Source: Salinibacterium sp. PAMC 21357 (lineage in GTDB: Bacteria > Actinomycetota > Actinomycetes > Actinomycetales > Microbacteriaceae). Taken from it: 64,000 bases of DNA. Shown one piece after another: positions 1-9,144 of this stretch. A program made the translations under genes and the position numbers. The stretch lies in contig NZ_AHWA01000006.1 of the NCBI RefSeq assembly GCF_000247645.1, positions 1 to 64,000 of the forward strand. The letters are read 5' to 3'. Under the pieces are notes generated by a model. The model was not told the DNA's origin, made no database searches, and saw only the letters and a list, made by a program, of their open reading frames with translations. The stretch's first letter is position 1. Each line of letters starts with the position of its first letter.

Positions 1-1150
1 GGTCGAACCCAAGCCGAAGTGGCCCGAACCTACGGCGTCTCAAAAGGTTGGGTGTCCAAACTCGTCGCCCGCTACCGCGCCGAGGGCGAGGCCGCGTTCG
101 AGCCCCGCTCCAGACGACCACACAGCAACCCGAACCAAACTCCCACAACAACCATTGAGCTGATCACGACCCTGCGCAAAACCCTCGCAGCCGCAGGACT
201 CGACGCCGGCCCAGACACCATTCGCTGGCACCTTCACCACCACCACAACGTCACCGTCTCCTCAGCAACAATCAGTCGCCACCTCACCCGTGCGGGCCTG
301 GTGACCCCCGAGCCGAAGAAGAAACCCCGCTCCTCTTACATTCGTTTCGAAGCCGCGATGCCCAACGAAACGTGGCAATCCGACTTCACCCACTACCGCC
401 TCGCAAACGGACACGACACCGAGATCCTGCCCTGGATTGATGACTGCACCCGCTATGCGATCCGCATCACCGCCCACACCCGCGTCACTACCTCGATCGT
501 GCTGGCCGAGTTCCGACAAGCCACCACAACCCACGGAATCCCGGCCTCCACGCTCACCGATAACGGCATGGTCTTCACCACCCGCCTCTCCGGCCTCGGC
601 CGCCAAGGCGGCCGCAATGCCTTCGAAACAGAACTCCGCCGCCTCCACATCACCCAGAAAAATAGGCAGACCCAACCACCCCACGACCCAGGGCAAAGTC
701 GAACGCTTCCAACAAACACTAAAGAAATGGCTTCGCGCACGATCACCCCAGCCCACCACTATCGCCGAACTGCAAACCCTGCTCGACGAGTTCACCGACG
801 AATACAACCACCGGCGACCCCACCGCTCGCTACCTCACCAAGCAACCCCGGCCACCCTTTACTCGAGCATGCCAAAAGCCCAACCATCCGGAAGCCGCGA
901 CAACGACACCCACAACCGAATACGACACGACCGGATCGACGACTCCGGCGTCGTCACCCTGCGCATCAACTCCAGAATGCACCACATCGGCATCGGACGA
1001 ACCCACGCCCGAACCCACGTAATCCTGCTCATCCAGGACCACGAAGTCAGAATCGTCAACGCCACCACAGGGGAACTTCTCCGCGAGCTCACCATCAACC
1101 CCGAACGCGACTACCAACCCCAGAAACAAAGAAAACTCCCGAACCCCTGA
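1..1150 (+). pseudogene. IS481-family transposase, 5' truncated by window and frameshifted
   Basis: This DDE transposase would cut and join the IS ends. Frame 1 reads from base 1 through the helix-turn-helix (VARTYGVSKGWVSKLVARYR) and the first two catalytic aspartates (WQSDFTHY and LTDNGMVF). It continues to QKN at 655-663. The rest of the conserved protein (GRPNHPTTQGKVERFQQTL, with the catalytic Glu in KVERF) is in frame 2 from 665 to 1150. One base too many at about 664, next to an A-run and a rare AGG codon, separates the halves. IS481 transposases are normally a single frame, so this copy is probably dead unless a +1 slip occurs. Confidence is high for the family and moderate for inactivity. 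Confidence 0.85.
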
Positions 1151-1156
1151 GGGTTC

Positions 1157-1185
1157 GAGAGTTTCCTATGTCTTGCGAGATCACA
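1157..1185 (+). repeat. IS481 right terminal inverted repeat
   Basis: This is the terminal 29 bp of the element, outward end at 1185. Read on the reverse strand it starts with TGTGATCTCG, matching the TGT...ACA ends usual for IS481 relatives. The partner repeat is outside the window, so the length is an estimate. Confidence 0.6.
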
Positions 1186-1188
1186 CTG

Positions 1189-1262
<74 letters not shown>

Positions 1263-1274
1263 ATCGTCAATCAC

Positions 1275-2255
1275 TTACGTGACCAACAGATTAAGAATAG
1301 CCGATATCTCCGGCGTGAGAGTCACTACGACCGCTTCTGGTCTGCAGGCAAAACGAACGGGGGCATAAATTGATGTTCCGAGGCCTGCGCTGACGTTCAA
1401 GAACGCCGCACGTCGCAGGTGATGCCAGATGCTGAGGCCACTCGCTTGCTCGGGGGGAATGTCGCAATTGGTGACCAGTGCAGGCATTCCCGGGATGCGA
1501 ACCTGGCCACCGTGAGTGTGTCCCGCAAAGATTGCTTCGGCCCCGTTGGTGACGAGCGCGTCGAGAACACGGCGGTAAGGCGCGTGCGTGACACCGATCG
1601 CTACGGTTTCGGGACCATAAGGGTCGTCGGCCCAGCCAACATTTTCGCGCATCTCCTCGACGTTGGCCGGCAAACGATCTAGTCGTTCCCAGCCCCGATG
1701 AGCATCCGCGGTGCCGAAGAGCTCGAGGCGTGAGCCACGGAGTTCAAGGGCACGCGCGTGATTATTGAGCGAAAGCCATCCGAGTTGATCTTCGAAGTAT
1801 GAGTTGAGGGCATCCGTGTCGAGGTGCTCGACAGGGCGATGATTCGATGTTGGCGCGGTGAAGTAGGTGAACGGATTCTTGAACGACGGACCATAGTAGT
1901 CGTTTGACCCGTGGACGAAGACTCCCGGTGTGCCAGCGAATGGTTCAAGGGCGCGTTTGATGCCGACGAGACCGTCTGTGTGGCCAAGGTTATCGCCGGT
2001 GTTGATGACGAGGTCGGGCTCATAAACAGCGAGCTCACGCACCCAATCCTGCTTGCGCGTTTGCCAGGGCGCCATATGGAGATCGGAGATGTGCAGCACC
2101 GTGATGTCGCGCGCGCCCGGGTCGAGGATCGGCAGTGTTTCGTGCCGAACCATGAACCGGTTGCGCTCAACCAGTGAGCCCCACGCGAATGCGGCGAGAC
2201 CTGCCGCAGCTACCGCACCGAGTGCGGTAGCTGCGGGAGAGAGGCGTCGGCTCAT
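1275..2255 (-). CDS. Membrane-anchored metallophosphoesterase (YkuE/YaeI-like)
   Basis: This 326-residue calcineurin-like phosphoesterase probably hydrolyses a phosphoester at the outer face of the membrane; the substrate is unknown. An N-terminal hydrophobic segment (about residues 10-26) is a signal anchor. The metal-binding motifs appear in order: DLH (58-60), GDN (87-89), GSND (116-119, in place of the usual GNHD), THAP (223-226) and GHTHGG (245-250). The start overlaps the stop of the upstream penicillin-binding protein by 4 bp, so the two are co-translated. The pair ponA plus phosphoesterase is a conserved actinobacterial arrangement, which suggests an envelope role. The family call is secure; the substrate is not. 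Confidence 0.9.
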   Translation of the reverse strand: MSRRLSPAATALGAVAAAGLAAFAWGSLVERNRFMVRHETLPILDPGARDITVLHISDLHMAPWQTRKQDWVRELAVYEPDLVINTGDNLGHTDGLVGIKRALEPFAGTPGVFVHGSNDYYGPSFKNPFTYFTAPTSNHRPVEHLDTDALNSYFEDQLGWLSLNNHARALELRGSRLELFGTADAHRGWERLDRLPANVEEMRENVGWADDPYGPETVAIGVTHAPYRRVLDALVTNGAEAIFAGHTHGGQVRIPGMPALVTNCDIPPEQASGLSIWHHLRRAAFLNVSAGLGTSIYAPVRFACRPEAVVVTLTPEISAILNLLVT

Positions 2256-4804
2256 GGGCAGGGGAGGACCTGTCCTACGACCAGCGTGACCGCAACACTC
2301 TTCGCAACGAGCGTGCCTGGTGCCGGGTTAGATGAAATGACCTTATTGATTCGTGGGTCGGCCGCAGGGACGACCATGCAGCCCTGACTCACATTGGCGA
2401 ATCCGGCGCTGTTCAGTATTCCCTTCGCCGCTCCGTAGTTGTTAGATTCGCCGTCATCAACCGCATCAGGCAGGGGAACCAGATTGCCGTTGCTCGTATA
2501 GACCGTGACTGTCGCACCAGCAGCGGACTGGGTTCCCGCACCGGGGTTGGTGCGCACCACCTGGCCTACCGGCAGTTCAGAGTCTTCTGCGCCGCCATCA
2601 GCGAAGTTGAAACCGAGGCTCGTCAGTACTGACTTGGCCTGCTCGAGACTCTGCAGGCGCACGTCAGGAACTTCAGTGCCAGAGCCGGTGAGCAGCTTAG
2701 GGTCTGGCTCTCCGAATCCGGTACCGGGGTACTTCACATTGAGCGCACTGTTGGTCGCTTTCGCGATGTAGTGGCGCAATCGGTAACCCTGTACTCCGGC
2801 GTACGAGACACGACTCATGTCTTGGTCACCGATGCTGTTTCCCACCCAAGTGGCGGTGCCGTAACGCGTGGTGCCGGTGGCCATCCAGGTCTGCTCCGCA
2901 CCGTCAGTGGTTCCCGTTTTGGCAAACATCGGGATGCCATCTTTGGGGTCGGCGTAGCGGGCGTTTCCGCGAGTGAGGACTTCTTCAAGGACGAATGCGG
3001 TTGTCGCGGCAACTTCAGGAGAAATTGCTTGGCGACAGTTCGGTTGTTGACCGGCGAGCTCGTTGTTGCGGGAGTCGATTGCCTTGTCAATAATGATGGG
3101 CTCGCACCATAGCCCGCCCGCGCCGATTGCAGCGTAGGCCGAAGCCATGCTGAGCGGCGTGACAGTGTTCGTTCCGATGATGGAAGAGGGGAAGCTCTCT
3201 AGCTCTTTGCCGTCGGCTCGCTCCACGCCCATGCTCGCCGCAACGTTGCGAATGTTGCACTGGTCAAGTTGGCTGGCCATGGAGAAGAACACACCGTTGA
3301 TTGATTCTGCGGTGCCTTCGGCGACAGTGTAAATGCCGCGTTCTCCGGCGTTGTTCTTAAAGGGGACAGGACCAGAGTGTGGTCCGTTGCAGCTGTCAGC
3401 AAATTGAGACCCCTGCATCGTTCGGGCCGTGCCTTCGAGGCGGTCGTAAATTCCCTTGCCCTGATTGAGCCACTCAATGAGAGTGAACACTTTGTACGTC
3501 GATCCCGGCTGGAAGCCGCCGGAGCCGCCGTAGTTGTAGCTCGTGTTGTAGTTCACCGCCGACGTATCGACGCCGCCGCCCTCAGCGGTGTCGTTGAATA
3601 CCTTGTTTTCTGCCATCACAAGCACGCGACCTGTACCCGCTTCGACAGTCGCGGTTGCGCTGCCGAGAGCATAGGAGGTCTCGCTGGGAGGGGCATACTC
3701 CCAGGTCGCGGCTTGAGCCGGAATTTGCGCATCAAGGTCGAGGGTTGTGTAGACCTTGTAGCCGCCCTGAGTCCAGTTGGTTTCGCGCTCTTCGGGGGTG
3801 TCGCCAAGGAACTCGAAGTCCTGAACGCTCCTGACGACGTAGTCGCAGAACCACTTGGCGTAGTCGTAGGCGGCAATACAGCCGTTGCTCGGCGCCGACG
3901 GCACGATCGTTGTCTCATCGACCGGAATCGCGATCGCCGCGTCGTACTGCTCCTGCGTGATCGATCCGACTTCGAGCATGGCGTAGAGGATGACGTCACG
4001 ACGTTCCTGGTTCGCCTCAAAGTTTTCGGGATCGGCGAGATTTCGTGCCCCAGGTTCTTGCACGATCGCGATCAAGCTCGCTGACTGTTCGAGCGTGAGA
4101 TCTGCGGCGTTGACGCTGTAGTACCGCTGGGCAGCAGCCTGGATTCCATAGGTGGCGTTGCCGAAGTTGGCGATATTGAGATATGCCGTCAGGATTTCCT
4201 TCTTCGTGTAACGCTTCTCGAGGCCAATAGCGAGCTTCATTTCTTTCAGCTTGCGATCGAAAGACTCACGGACCGCATCGGCGTAGGCGGCTTTTCTCTC
4301 ATCTTCGTTCGTGAGCGACTCTGCTTTTGAAATGTAGGTGTTCTTGACGAGCTGCATCGTGAGCGTGGATGCTCCACCCTGAATGTCTGAGGCAACGAGG
4401 TTGTCCACGAGAGCGCGCACGGTCGACTGAAGGTCGACGCCGCCATGTTCGAAGAATCGACGGTCTTCACCGGCGACCGTGGCATCTACCGCGAACTGCG
4501 AGATCTGGTCGTAGCCGACCTCTTGACGGTTCTGGTCGTAGATTGTCGCGATCGGGTAGTAGCCGTCGACATTGCCCGCCCCGGTGAACTGCGCATAGAG
4601 CGTGTTGCGCTCGGGCTGCTGGTCGATTTCAAAGTATTCGGGGAGTCCATCGAAAATGCCGATGGTGCTGGAAGCAGTGATGCCGGTTACGGCGAGCGCC
4701 GGGGCAACCATGGCAGTAATGAGCACGCCAGAGAGAGCGCTAAAGCCGATGATCCCGACGAGCGCCGAGAGTGCACCGCGACGCGGAGTTTTTTGGGCAG
4801 ACAT
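2252..4804 (-). CDS. ponA: Bifunctional class A penicillin-binding protein with PASTA domains
   Basis: This 850-residue enzyme polymerises and cross-links peptidoglycan outside the membrane. One N-terminal transmembrane helix (about 12-40) precedes a GT51 glycosyltransferase domain with EDRRFFEH (113-120) and GGASTLTMQLVKN (143-155). The transpeptidase domain carries all three catalytic motifs: STYK (435-438), SIN (501-503) and KTGTT (629-633). Two PASTA repeats follow (about 711-775 and 777-848). Length and layout match the PonA2 type of actinobacteria. It leads a two-gene operon with the metallophosphoesterase. A -10 box (TACTGT on its strand) ends 7 bases before the ATG and no Shine-Dalgarno is evident, so the transcript may be leaderless. 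Confidence 0.95.
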   Translation of the reverse strand: MSAQKTPRRGALSALVGIIGFSALSGVLITAMVAPALAVTGITASSTIGIFDGLPEYFEIDQQPERNTLYAQFTGAGNVDGYYPIATIYDQNRQEVGYDQISQFAVDATVAGEDRRFFEHGGVDLQSTVRALVDNLVASDIQGGASTLTMQLVKNTYISKAESLTNEDERKAAYADAVRESFDRKLKEMKLAIGLEKRYTKKEILTAYLNIANFGNATYGIQAAAQRYYSVNAADLTLEQSASLIAIVQEPGARNLADPENFEANQERRDVILYAMLEVGSITQEQYDAAIAIPVDETTIVPSAPSNGCIAAYDYAKWFCDYVVRSVQDFEFLGDTPEERETNWTQGGYKVYTTLDLDAQIPAQAATWEYAPPSETSYALGSATATVEAGTGRVLVMAENKVFNDTAEGGGVDTSAVNYNTSYNYGGSGGFQPGSTYKVFTLIEWLNQGKGIYDRLEGTARTMQGSQFADSCNGPHSGPVPFKNNAGERGIYTVAEGTAESINGVFFSMASQLDQCNIRNVAASMGVERADGKELESFPSSIIGTNTVTPLSMASAYAAIGAGGLWCEPIIIDKAIDSRNNELAGQQPNCRQAISPEVAATTAFVLEEVLTRGNARYADPKDGIPMFAKTGTTDGAEQTWMATGTTRYGTATWVGNSIGDQDMSRVSYAGVQGYRLRHYIAKATNSALNVKYPGTGFGEPDPKLLTGSGTEVPDVRLQSLEQAKSVLTSLGFNFADGGAEDSELPVGQVVRTNPGAGTQSAAGATVTVYTSNGNLVPLPDAVDDGESNNYGAAKGILNSAGFANVSQGCMVVPAADPRINKVISSNPAPGTLVAKSVAVTLVVGQVLPCP

Positions 4805-4811
4805 ATGATCA

Positions 4812-4817
4812 ACAGTA
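4812..4817 (-). promoter_or_regulatory. Probable -10 box of ponA (TACTGT, leaderless arrangement)
   Basis: TACTGT on the reverse strand is followed by 7 bases and then the ponA ATG. The spacing places transcription start at or next to the start codon. No convincing -35 was found. Confidence 0.4.
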
Positions 4818-4858
4818 AGGGATCATTGATAACGCCATGCTGAACGGGAGCCGCTAAT

Positions 4859-5020
4859 ATGCCCACTTGGGAGTACTTGACAACACCACTGATGGTGCAC
4901 AATTCCACCGCGATCCTCAATAACTGGGGTTCAGAGGGCTGGGAACTTGTGCAGGTCGGTACCGGCCCTGAAGGGGGCCCGGTTGCTTATTTCAAACGTA
5001 TCAAGGAAGAGAACAACTAA
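4859..5020 (+). CDS. DUF4177-like small protein, 53 residues
   Basis: The product begins MPTWEYLTTPLMVHN and contains the WGSEGWELVQV core and a C-terminal YFKRIKEEN segment, the pattern of short DUF4177 proteins. Function is unknown. A purine-rich CGGGAG lies just upstream of the ATG. The stop overlaps the RidA start as TAATG, so it heads the DUF4177-RidA-MurE-like operon. In other actinobacteria I know a similar short gene immediately upstream of ridA. It is cytoplasmic with no signal peptide. Confidence 0.8.
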   Translation: MPTWEYLTTPLMVHNSTAILNNWGSEGWELVQVGTGPEGGPVAYFKRIKEENN

Positions 5021-5481
5021 TGTCACAGCTTGATGAGCGTCTTGCCGAGCTAAACCTCGCCGTCCCGGAGACGTCTAAGCCGCTCGCTTCCTATTTGCCC
5101 GCGATGGTTACAGGCAACCTTGTTTACACCTCGGGGCAGCTGCCTTTGGTCGACGGCAAACTTCCCGCCACGGGTAAGGTCGGCGCCGAAGTGGATGCCG
5201 ATGCGGCCTACGAGTACGCCAAAACCTGTGTTCTCAATGGCCTCGCCGCGGCGAGAGGAGCCATCGGGTCGCTCGATCGCATCACCCGTGTTGTAAAGGT
5301 TGTTGGCTTTGTTGCGTCAGACCCAAGCTTCACCGGCCAGCCCGGCGTGATCAATGGTGCTTCTGAACTACTCGGTGAGATCTTCGGTGAGGCCGGCAAG
5401 CACGCGCGCAGTGCTGTCGGCGTTGCTGTATTGCCTCTCGATGCTCCGGTTGAGATCGAGTTCGTTTTCGAGTTCGCGTGA
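5020..5481 (+). CDS. RidA family protein (enamine/imine deaminase-like)
   Basis: This 153-residue protein is of the YjgF/YER057c/UK114 fold. Members hydrolyse reactive enamine/imine intermediates made by PLP enzymes such as threonine dehydratase. The conserved segments LVYTSGQLPL, RVVKVVGFVAS and ARSAVGVAVLPLDAPVEIE are present, including the Arg that binds the substrate carboxylate in active RidA proteins. It overlaps the upstream DUF4177 stop by 1 bp and the MurE-like start by 4 bp (GTGA). Some actinobacterial members of this subgroup have not been shown to be deaminases, so the activity is inferred. Confidence 0.9.
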   Translation: MSQLDERLAELNLAVPETSKPLASYLPAMVTGNLVYTSGQLPLVDGKLPATGKVGAEVDADAAYEYAKTCVLNGLAAARGAIGSLDRITRVVKVVGFVASDPSFTGQPGVINGASELLGEIFGEAGKHARSAVGVAVLPLDAPVEIEFVFEFA

Positions 5482-6995
5482 TCGAAGTCTGGTTTCCCGG
5501 CCAGGCCGGGGAAAACGCGCCGCTGCGACCGCTCGACCTCGGTCAGTGGGATTCGAAGCACGAGGGCGTTCATCTCACCGCACGTCGACTCGTGCAAGAC
5601 AGCCGTGAAGTTGGCGATGGCGACATTTTTATCGCCATTGGCACCACGGCATCCCCGGCTTTACCGTACATCGCTCCGGCGTTGAAGCAGGGTGCCATTG
5701 CGGTGCTTGTGGATGCGGCGACAGCTGAGGGCGTTGATTTGGGCGAACAAGTCTTCGCGATTGCGAATCTCCGCGACCTTATTGGCGCTATGGCAGACGC
5801 GTTTGTCGGGCATCCTTCTCGCTCGATGTCGATGGTCGGGATAACCGGAACAAATGGAAAGACCTCAACTGCGCATTTGTTGACGCAGGCGTGGCAGCGG
5901 TTGGGCATGTCGTCGGCAACGATTGGCACTCTGGGTGCCGGTATCACTGGCGAGCGTCGCATCAACATGGGAATGACGACTCCGCAGGTGACGGCCGTTC
6001 ATCAGTTCTTGGATGATTTTCACCGCGCCGGCGTCGAGAACGTGGCCATGGAGGTTAGTTCTCACGCACTAGAGCAACGCCGCGTTGATGGCGTCGAGTT
6101 CGACATTGTGGCCTTCACAAACTTCACCCGCGATCACCTCGACTATCACGGGTCGATGGAAGAGTACGCAGCGCAGAAGGCCAAGATTTTCATATTGCCC
6201 GGAGTGAAAACCGCCATCCTGAACTTGGATGACGCTGCCGCCGAAAACCACTTTCACCACACGCTTCCCGCAGGCATGCGGGGCATTGGTATGAGTTCGA
6301 GTGGCCACGCCGAGGCGAACGTGCGCGCTGATAACGTGCAACTCACGACGGACGGACTCGAGTTCGACCTGGCCATTGATGGCGAAAGCCACCACGTCGC
6401 GAGCGGCCTTATCGGGCACTTCAACGTTGATAACCTGCTCACCTGCGCGACAGTGCTGTGGGCTCAGGGCATCGAGCCGCGAGCGATTGCCGAGGTGCTG
6501 GCTCCGCTTGAGCCGGTGCTGGGGCGCATGACCCGCATCCGCGAAAACGACCAACTTCCCCTGGTGGTGGTGGATGCTGGCCACACCCCTGATGCGGTAC
6601 GTCATGCTGTGACGGCTCTGCGGGAGTCTGGCCACACCCGCGTGGTGACGGTTTTCGGCGCGACAGGTGACCGTGACCCAGGCAAGCGCCCAGAGATGGC
6701 GCGGATTGTCGAAGAGGGCTCCGACCTGATCGTGGTGACGGATGACGATGTGCACAACGAAGACGGCGATCAGATCGTGGCGCACATTCGTGCCGGGTTC
6801 CAGCATCCGGAGCGCGTTGTAGAGATTCGCGATCGGGCAAGCGCTATCGCCTATGCGATCGACGCCGCGAACCCGGATGACGTGGTGCTGTTGCAGGGCA
6901 AGGGACACGAGCCGTACCAAATTGTCGGCAACGAGCGTGTGCCGTTCAGTGATCTTGACACCGCTATTCGCTTGCTCAAGGAGCGCGCGAAGTAG
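5478..6995 (+). CDS. MurE-like Mur ligase (UDP-MurNAc-tripeptide synthetase family), variant motifs
   Basis: This 505-residue ATP-dependent amide ligase has the three-domain Mur layout. The P-loop is GITGTNGKTS (121-130), TTPQ (167-170) and the ATTxEVSSH-like stretch MEVSSHALEQ follow, and the carbamylatable lysine is at about 234 in EEYAAQKAKIF. Two diagnostic motifs differ from classical MurE. DYAHTPD is DAGHTPD (366-372), and the amino-acid-selecting DNPR is DDVH within TDDDVHNED (421-429). It therefore probably does not add meso-diaminopimelate. It is not beside other mur/fts genes and is translationally coupled to RidA. It could be the true MurE with a family-specific third residue or a paralogue with another substrate. 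Confidence 0.85.
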   Translation: MIEVWFPGQAGENAPLRPLDLGQWDSKHEGVHLTARRLVQDSREVGDGDIFIAIGTTASPALPYIAPALKQGAIAVLVDAATAEGVDLGEQVFAIANLRDLIGAMADAFVGHPSRSMSMVGITGTNGKTSTAHLLTQAWQRLGMSSATIGTLGAGITGERRINMGMTTPQVTAVHQFLDDFHRAGVENVAMEVSSHALEQRRVDGVEFDIVAFTNFTRDHLDYHGSMEEYAAQKAKIFILPGVKTAILNLDDAAAENHFHHTLPAGMRGIGMSSSGHAEANVRADNVQLTTDGLEFDLAIDGESHHVASGLIGHFNVDNLLTCATVLWAQGIEPRAIAEVLAPLEPVLGRMTRIRENDQLPLVVVDAGHTPDAVRHAVTALRESGHTRVVTVFGATGDRDPGKRPEMARIVEEGSDLIVVTDDDVHNEDGDQIVAHIRAGFQHPERVVEIRDRASAIAYAIDAANPDDVVLLQGKGHEPYQIVGNERVPFSDLDTAIRLLKERAK

Positions 6996-7016
6996 CAGGA
7001 ATACAAACAGGAATGC

Positions 7017-7054
7017 AAAGAAGGCCGGGCCGCGACTGCGACCCGGCCTTCTTT
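7017..7054. terminator. Bidirectional rho-independent terminator between MurE-like gene and acs
   Basis: A 13-bp perfect stem (AAAGAAGGCCGGG at 7017-7029, CCCGGCCTTCTTT at 7042-7054) has a 12-base loop. T-rich flanks occur in the forward direction and A-rich bases on the other side, so it can serve both convergent genes. Confidence 0.85.
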
Positions 7055-7067
7055 ATTGCTCAGAAAT

Positions 7068-9032
7068 CTAGTTGAGCTTGTCGGAGATAATCTGCATCAC
7101 CGTGGTGTCGGCGAGGGTGGTGGTGTCACCGATTTCGCGGCCCTCGGCAACATCCTGAAGCAGGCGGCGCATGATCTTGCCCGACCGCGTTTTGGGCAGT
7201 TCGGAGACGATGAAGATGTCGCGCGGGCGAGCGATCGCCCCAATTTCCTTTGCGACGTGGATGCGAAGAAGTGCACTCGCCTCGGCAGCCGTTTGTGCGT
7301 GTTCCTGGTTCGACTTGAGAATCACGAACGCGACGACCGCTTGACCAGTCGCTTCATCCGCTGCTCCGACGACGGCGGCTTCGGCCACGATCGGGTTGGA
7401 GACGAGAGCGGATTCGATCTCTGTCGTCGACAGGCGGTGCCCGGAGACGTTCATCACGTCATCCACGCGGCCAAGCAACCAGATGTCGCCGTCTTCATCA
7501 ACGTGGGCACCATCGCCAGCGAAGTACTGCTCGCCATCGAGCTGGGGGAACTTCGACCAATAGGTTTCCTTGAAGCGCTCGGGGTCGCCCCAGATGCCGC
7601 GCAGCATGGCCGGCCACGGTTCTGACACCACGAGGAGTCCACCGTTTGGTGGGTCTACGCGTGTGCCGTCTTCGCCCAAGATGTCGATCTTGATTCCGGG
7701 GATCGGTACCTGGGCCGACCCCGGCTTGAGAGTCGTGAGCCCCGGCAGGGCCGCCACCATGATGGCTCCGGTCTCGGTCTGCCACCAGGTGTCAACGATG
7801 GGGGTCGTGCCGGCACCGATCACGTCGCGGTACCAAATCCACGCTTCCGGGTTGATGGGCTCGCCCACCGAACCAAGCACGCGAATCGAGCTGAGGTCGT
7901 ACTGCTCCGGAATCTGTCGCCCGGCCTTCATGAACGAACGGATGGCGGTGGGCGCCGTGTAGAAAATGCTCACCCCGTACTTCTGGATGATCTCCCACCA
8001 GCGGCCCTGGTTTGGGGTGTCGGGGGTTCCCTCATAGAGCACCTGAGTGGCGCCGTTCGCGAGTGGACCGTACGTCACGTAGGTGTGACCGGTGATCCAG
8101 CCAACGTCGGCCGTGCACCAGTACACATCGGTTTCTGGCTTGAGGTCGAAGACGTTCTTGTGGGTGAAGGCAGCCTGCGTGAGGTAGCCACCACTCGTGT
8201 GCAGGATGCCCTTCGGTTTGCCAGTCGTGCCCGAGGTGTAGAGCACAAAGAGCGGGTTCTCGGCGGGAAAACCCTGCGCCTCGTGCTCGGGCTCCGCTGC
8301 CGCAATCTGCTCGTGCCACCACAGGTCGCGACCCTCGGTCCACTCAACATCGTTATCGCCGCGCTTGACGACCAACACGTTCGTGACGCTGGATTCTCCG
8401 TTGGAGAGCGCGCCATCCACTGCTGCCTTGAGCGGGAAGACTTTACCCTTGCGCCAGCCGCCATCGGCGGTGACGACCAACTTGGCGCTGGCATCGTCGA
8501 TGCGGCTACGAAGGCTTTCGGCGCTAAAGCCGCCGAAAACGACGGAGTGTGCTGCGCCGAGGCGAACCGTGGCGAGCATCGCGATCACGGCTTCGGGAAC
8601 GAGCGGCATGTAGATCGCGACAACATCGCCTTGGCCGACCCCGAGAGTGGCCATTGCATTCGCGGCGCGCTTTACCTCTGCCGTGAGTTCGGCATAGGTG
8701 ATGCTGCGGCTATCGCCGGGCTCACCCTCCCAGTGGATAGCGACGCGGTCGCCGTCGCCAGCGAGCACGTGGCGGTCGAGGCAGTTGTAGGCAACGTTGA
8801 GTTCACCATCGGCAAACCACTTGGCGAAGGGCGGAGTAGACCAATCAAGGGTTTCTGTGAATGGCTTGTGCCAGTGCACATACTCGCGAGCTTTGTCCGC
8901 CCAAAACTCAACACGGTCTTCCTTCGCCGAGGCATAGAGATCAGCGCTAGCCTCCGAGGCAGAAGAAAAGGCCTCTGACGGGGCAAAACGGCGCGATTCG
9001 TGCAGAAGACTGTCAATGGAATTACTGGGCAT
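7068..9032 (-). CDS. acs: Acetyl-coenzyme A synthetase
   Basis: This 654-residue enzyme activates acetate to acetyl-CoA through acetyl-AMP, allowing growth on acetate. The adenylate-forming signature YTSGTTGKPKG, the hinge/A8 region GRVDDVMNVSGHRLST and the C-terminal PKTRSGKIMRR, whose lysine is the site regulated by acetylation in this family, are all present. An upstream in-frame ATG exists, but the start at 9032 is preferred because AGAGGA sits 5-6 bases before it and the protein then begins MPSNSIDSLLHE. It ends at a strong bidirectional terminator and is monocistronic. Its promoter region backs onto that of the 6C RNA. Confidence 0.95.
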   Translation of the reverse strand: MPSNSIDSLLHESRRFAPSEAFSSASEASADLYASAKEDRVEFWADKAREYVHWHKPFTETLDWSTPPFAKWFADGELNVAYNCLDRHVLAGDGDRVAIHWEGEPGDSRSITYAELTAEVKRAANAMATLGVGQGDVVAIYMPLVPEAVIAMLATVRLGAAHSVVFGGFSAESLRSRIDDASAKLVVTADGGWRKGKVFPLKAAVDGALSNGESSVTNVLVVKRGDNDVEWTEGRDLWWHEQIAAAEPEHEAQGFPAENPLFVLYTSGTTGKPKGILHTSGGYLTQAAFTHKNVFDLKPETDVYWCTADVGWITGHTYVTYGPLANGATQVLYEGTPDTPNQGRWWEIIQKYGVSIFYTAPTAIRSFMKAGRQIPEQYDLSSIRVLGSVGEPINPEAWIWYRDVIGAGTTPIVDTWWQTETGAIMVAALPGLTTLKPGSAQVPIPGIKIDILGEDGTRVDPPNGGLLVVSEPWPAMLRGIWGDPERFKETYWSKFPQLDGEQYFAGDGAHVDEDGDIWLLGRVDDVMNVSGHRLSTTEIESALVSNPIVAEAAVVGAADEATGQAVVAFVILKSNQEHAQTAAEASALLRIHVAKEIGAIARPRDIFIVSELPKTRSGKIMRRLLQDVAEGREIGDTTTLADTTVMQIISDKLN

Positions 9033-9110
9033 TTGATCCTCTTCGATCCGGTGATTGCATTTCTTGACCACGTGCTTTCTGAAAGTATTCCACCGATTCT
9101 AGAACCTCCG

Positions 9111-9138
9111 TTGCGAGCCCATACCGTTGCGTTACACT
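9111..9138 (+). promoter_or_regulatory. Probable promoter of the 6C RNA
   Basis: TTGCGA (9111-9116) and TACACT (9133-9138) are separated by 16 bases. This places transcription start near 9145, a few bases ahead of the structured RNA. Confidence 0.5.
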
Positions 9139-9144
9139 GAAAGT

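Larger units (their letters stand above)
1..1185 (+). mobile_element. IS481-family insertion sequence, right part (left end outside window)
   Basis: The element carries one transposase reading frame of the IS481 type. Its right end is recognisable because the reverse complement of 1157-1185 begins TGTGATCTCGCAAGACATAG, the TGT-first inverted-repeat style of this family. A small hairpin (GAACCC/GGGTTC, 1141-1156) surrounds the transposase stop codon. Only 3 bp separate the outer end from the tRNA-Pro gene. The left inverted repeat and the first codons lie before the window, so a target duplication cannot be checked. Confidence 0.8.

Noticed and set aside
262-1129. Reverse-strand open frames across the transposase
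   Set aside because: They are the complement of a conserved transposase in GC-rich DNA and have no family resemblance.
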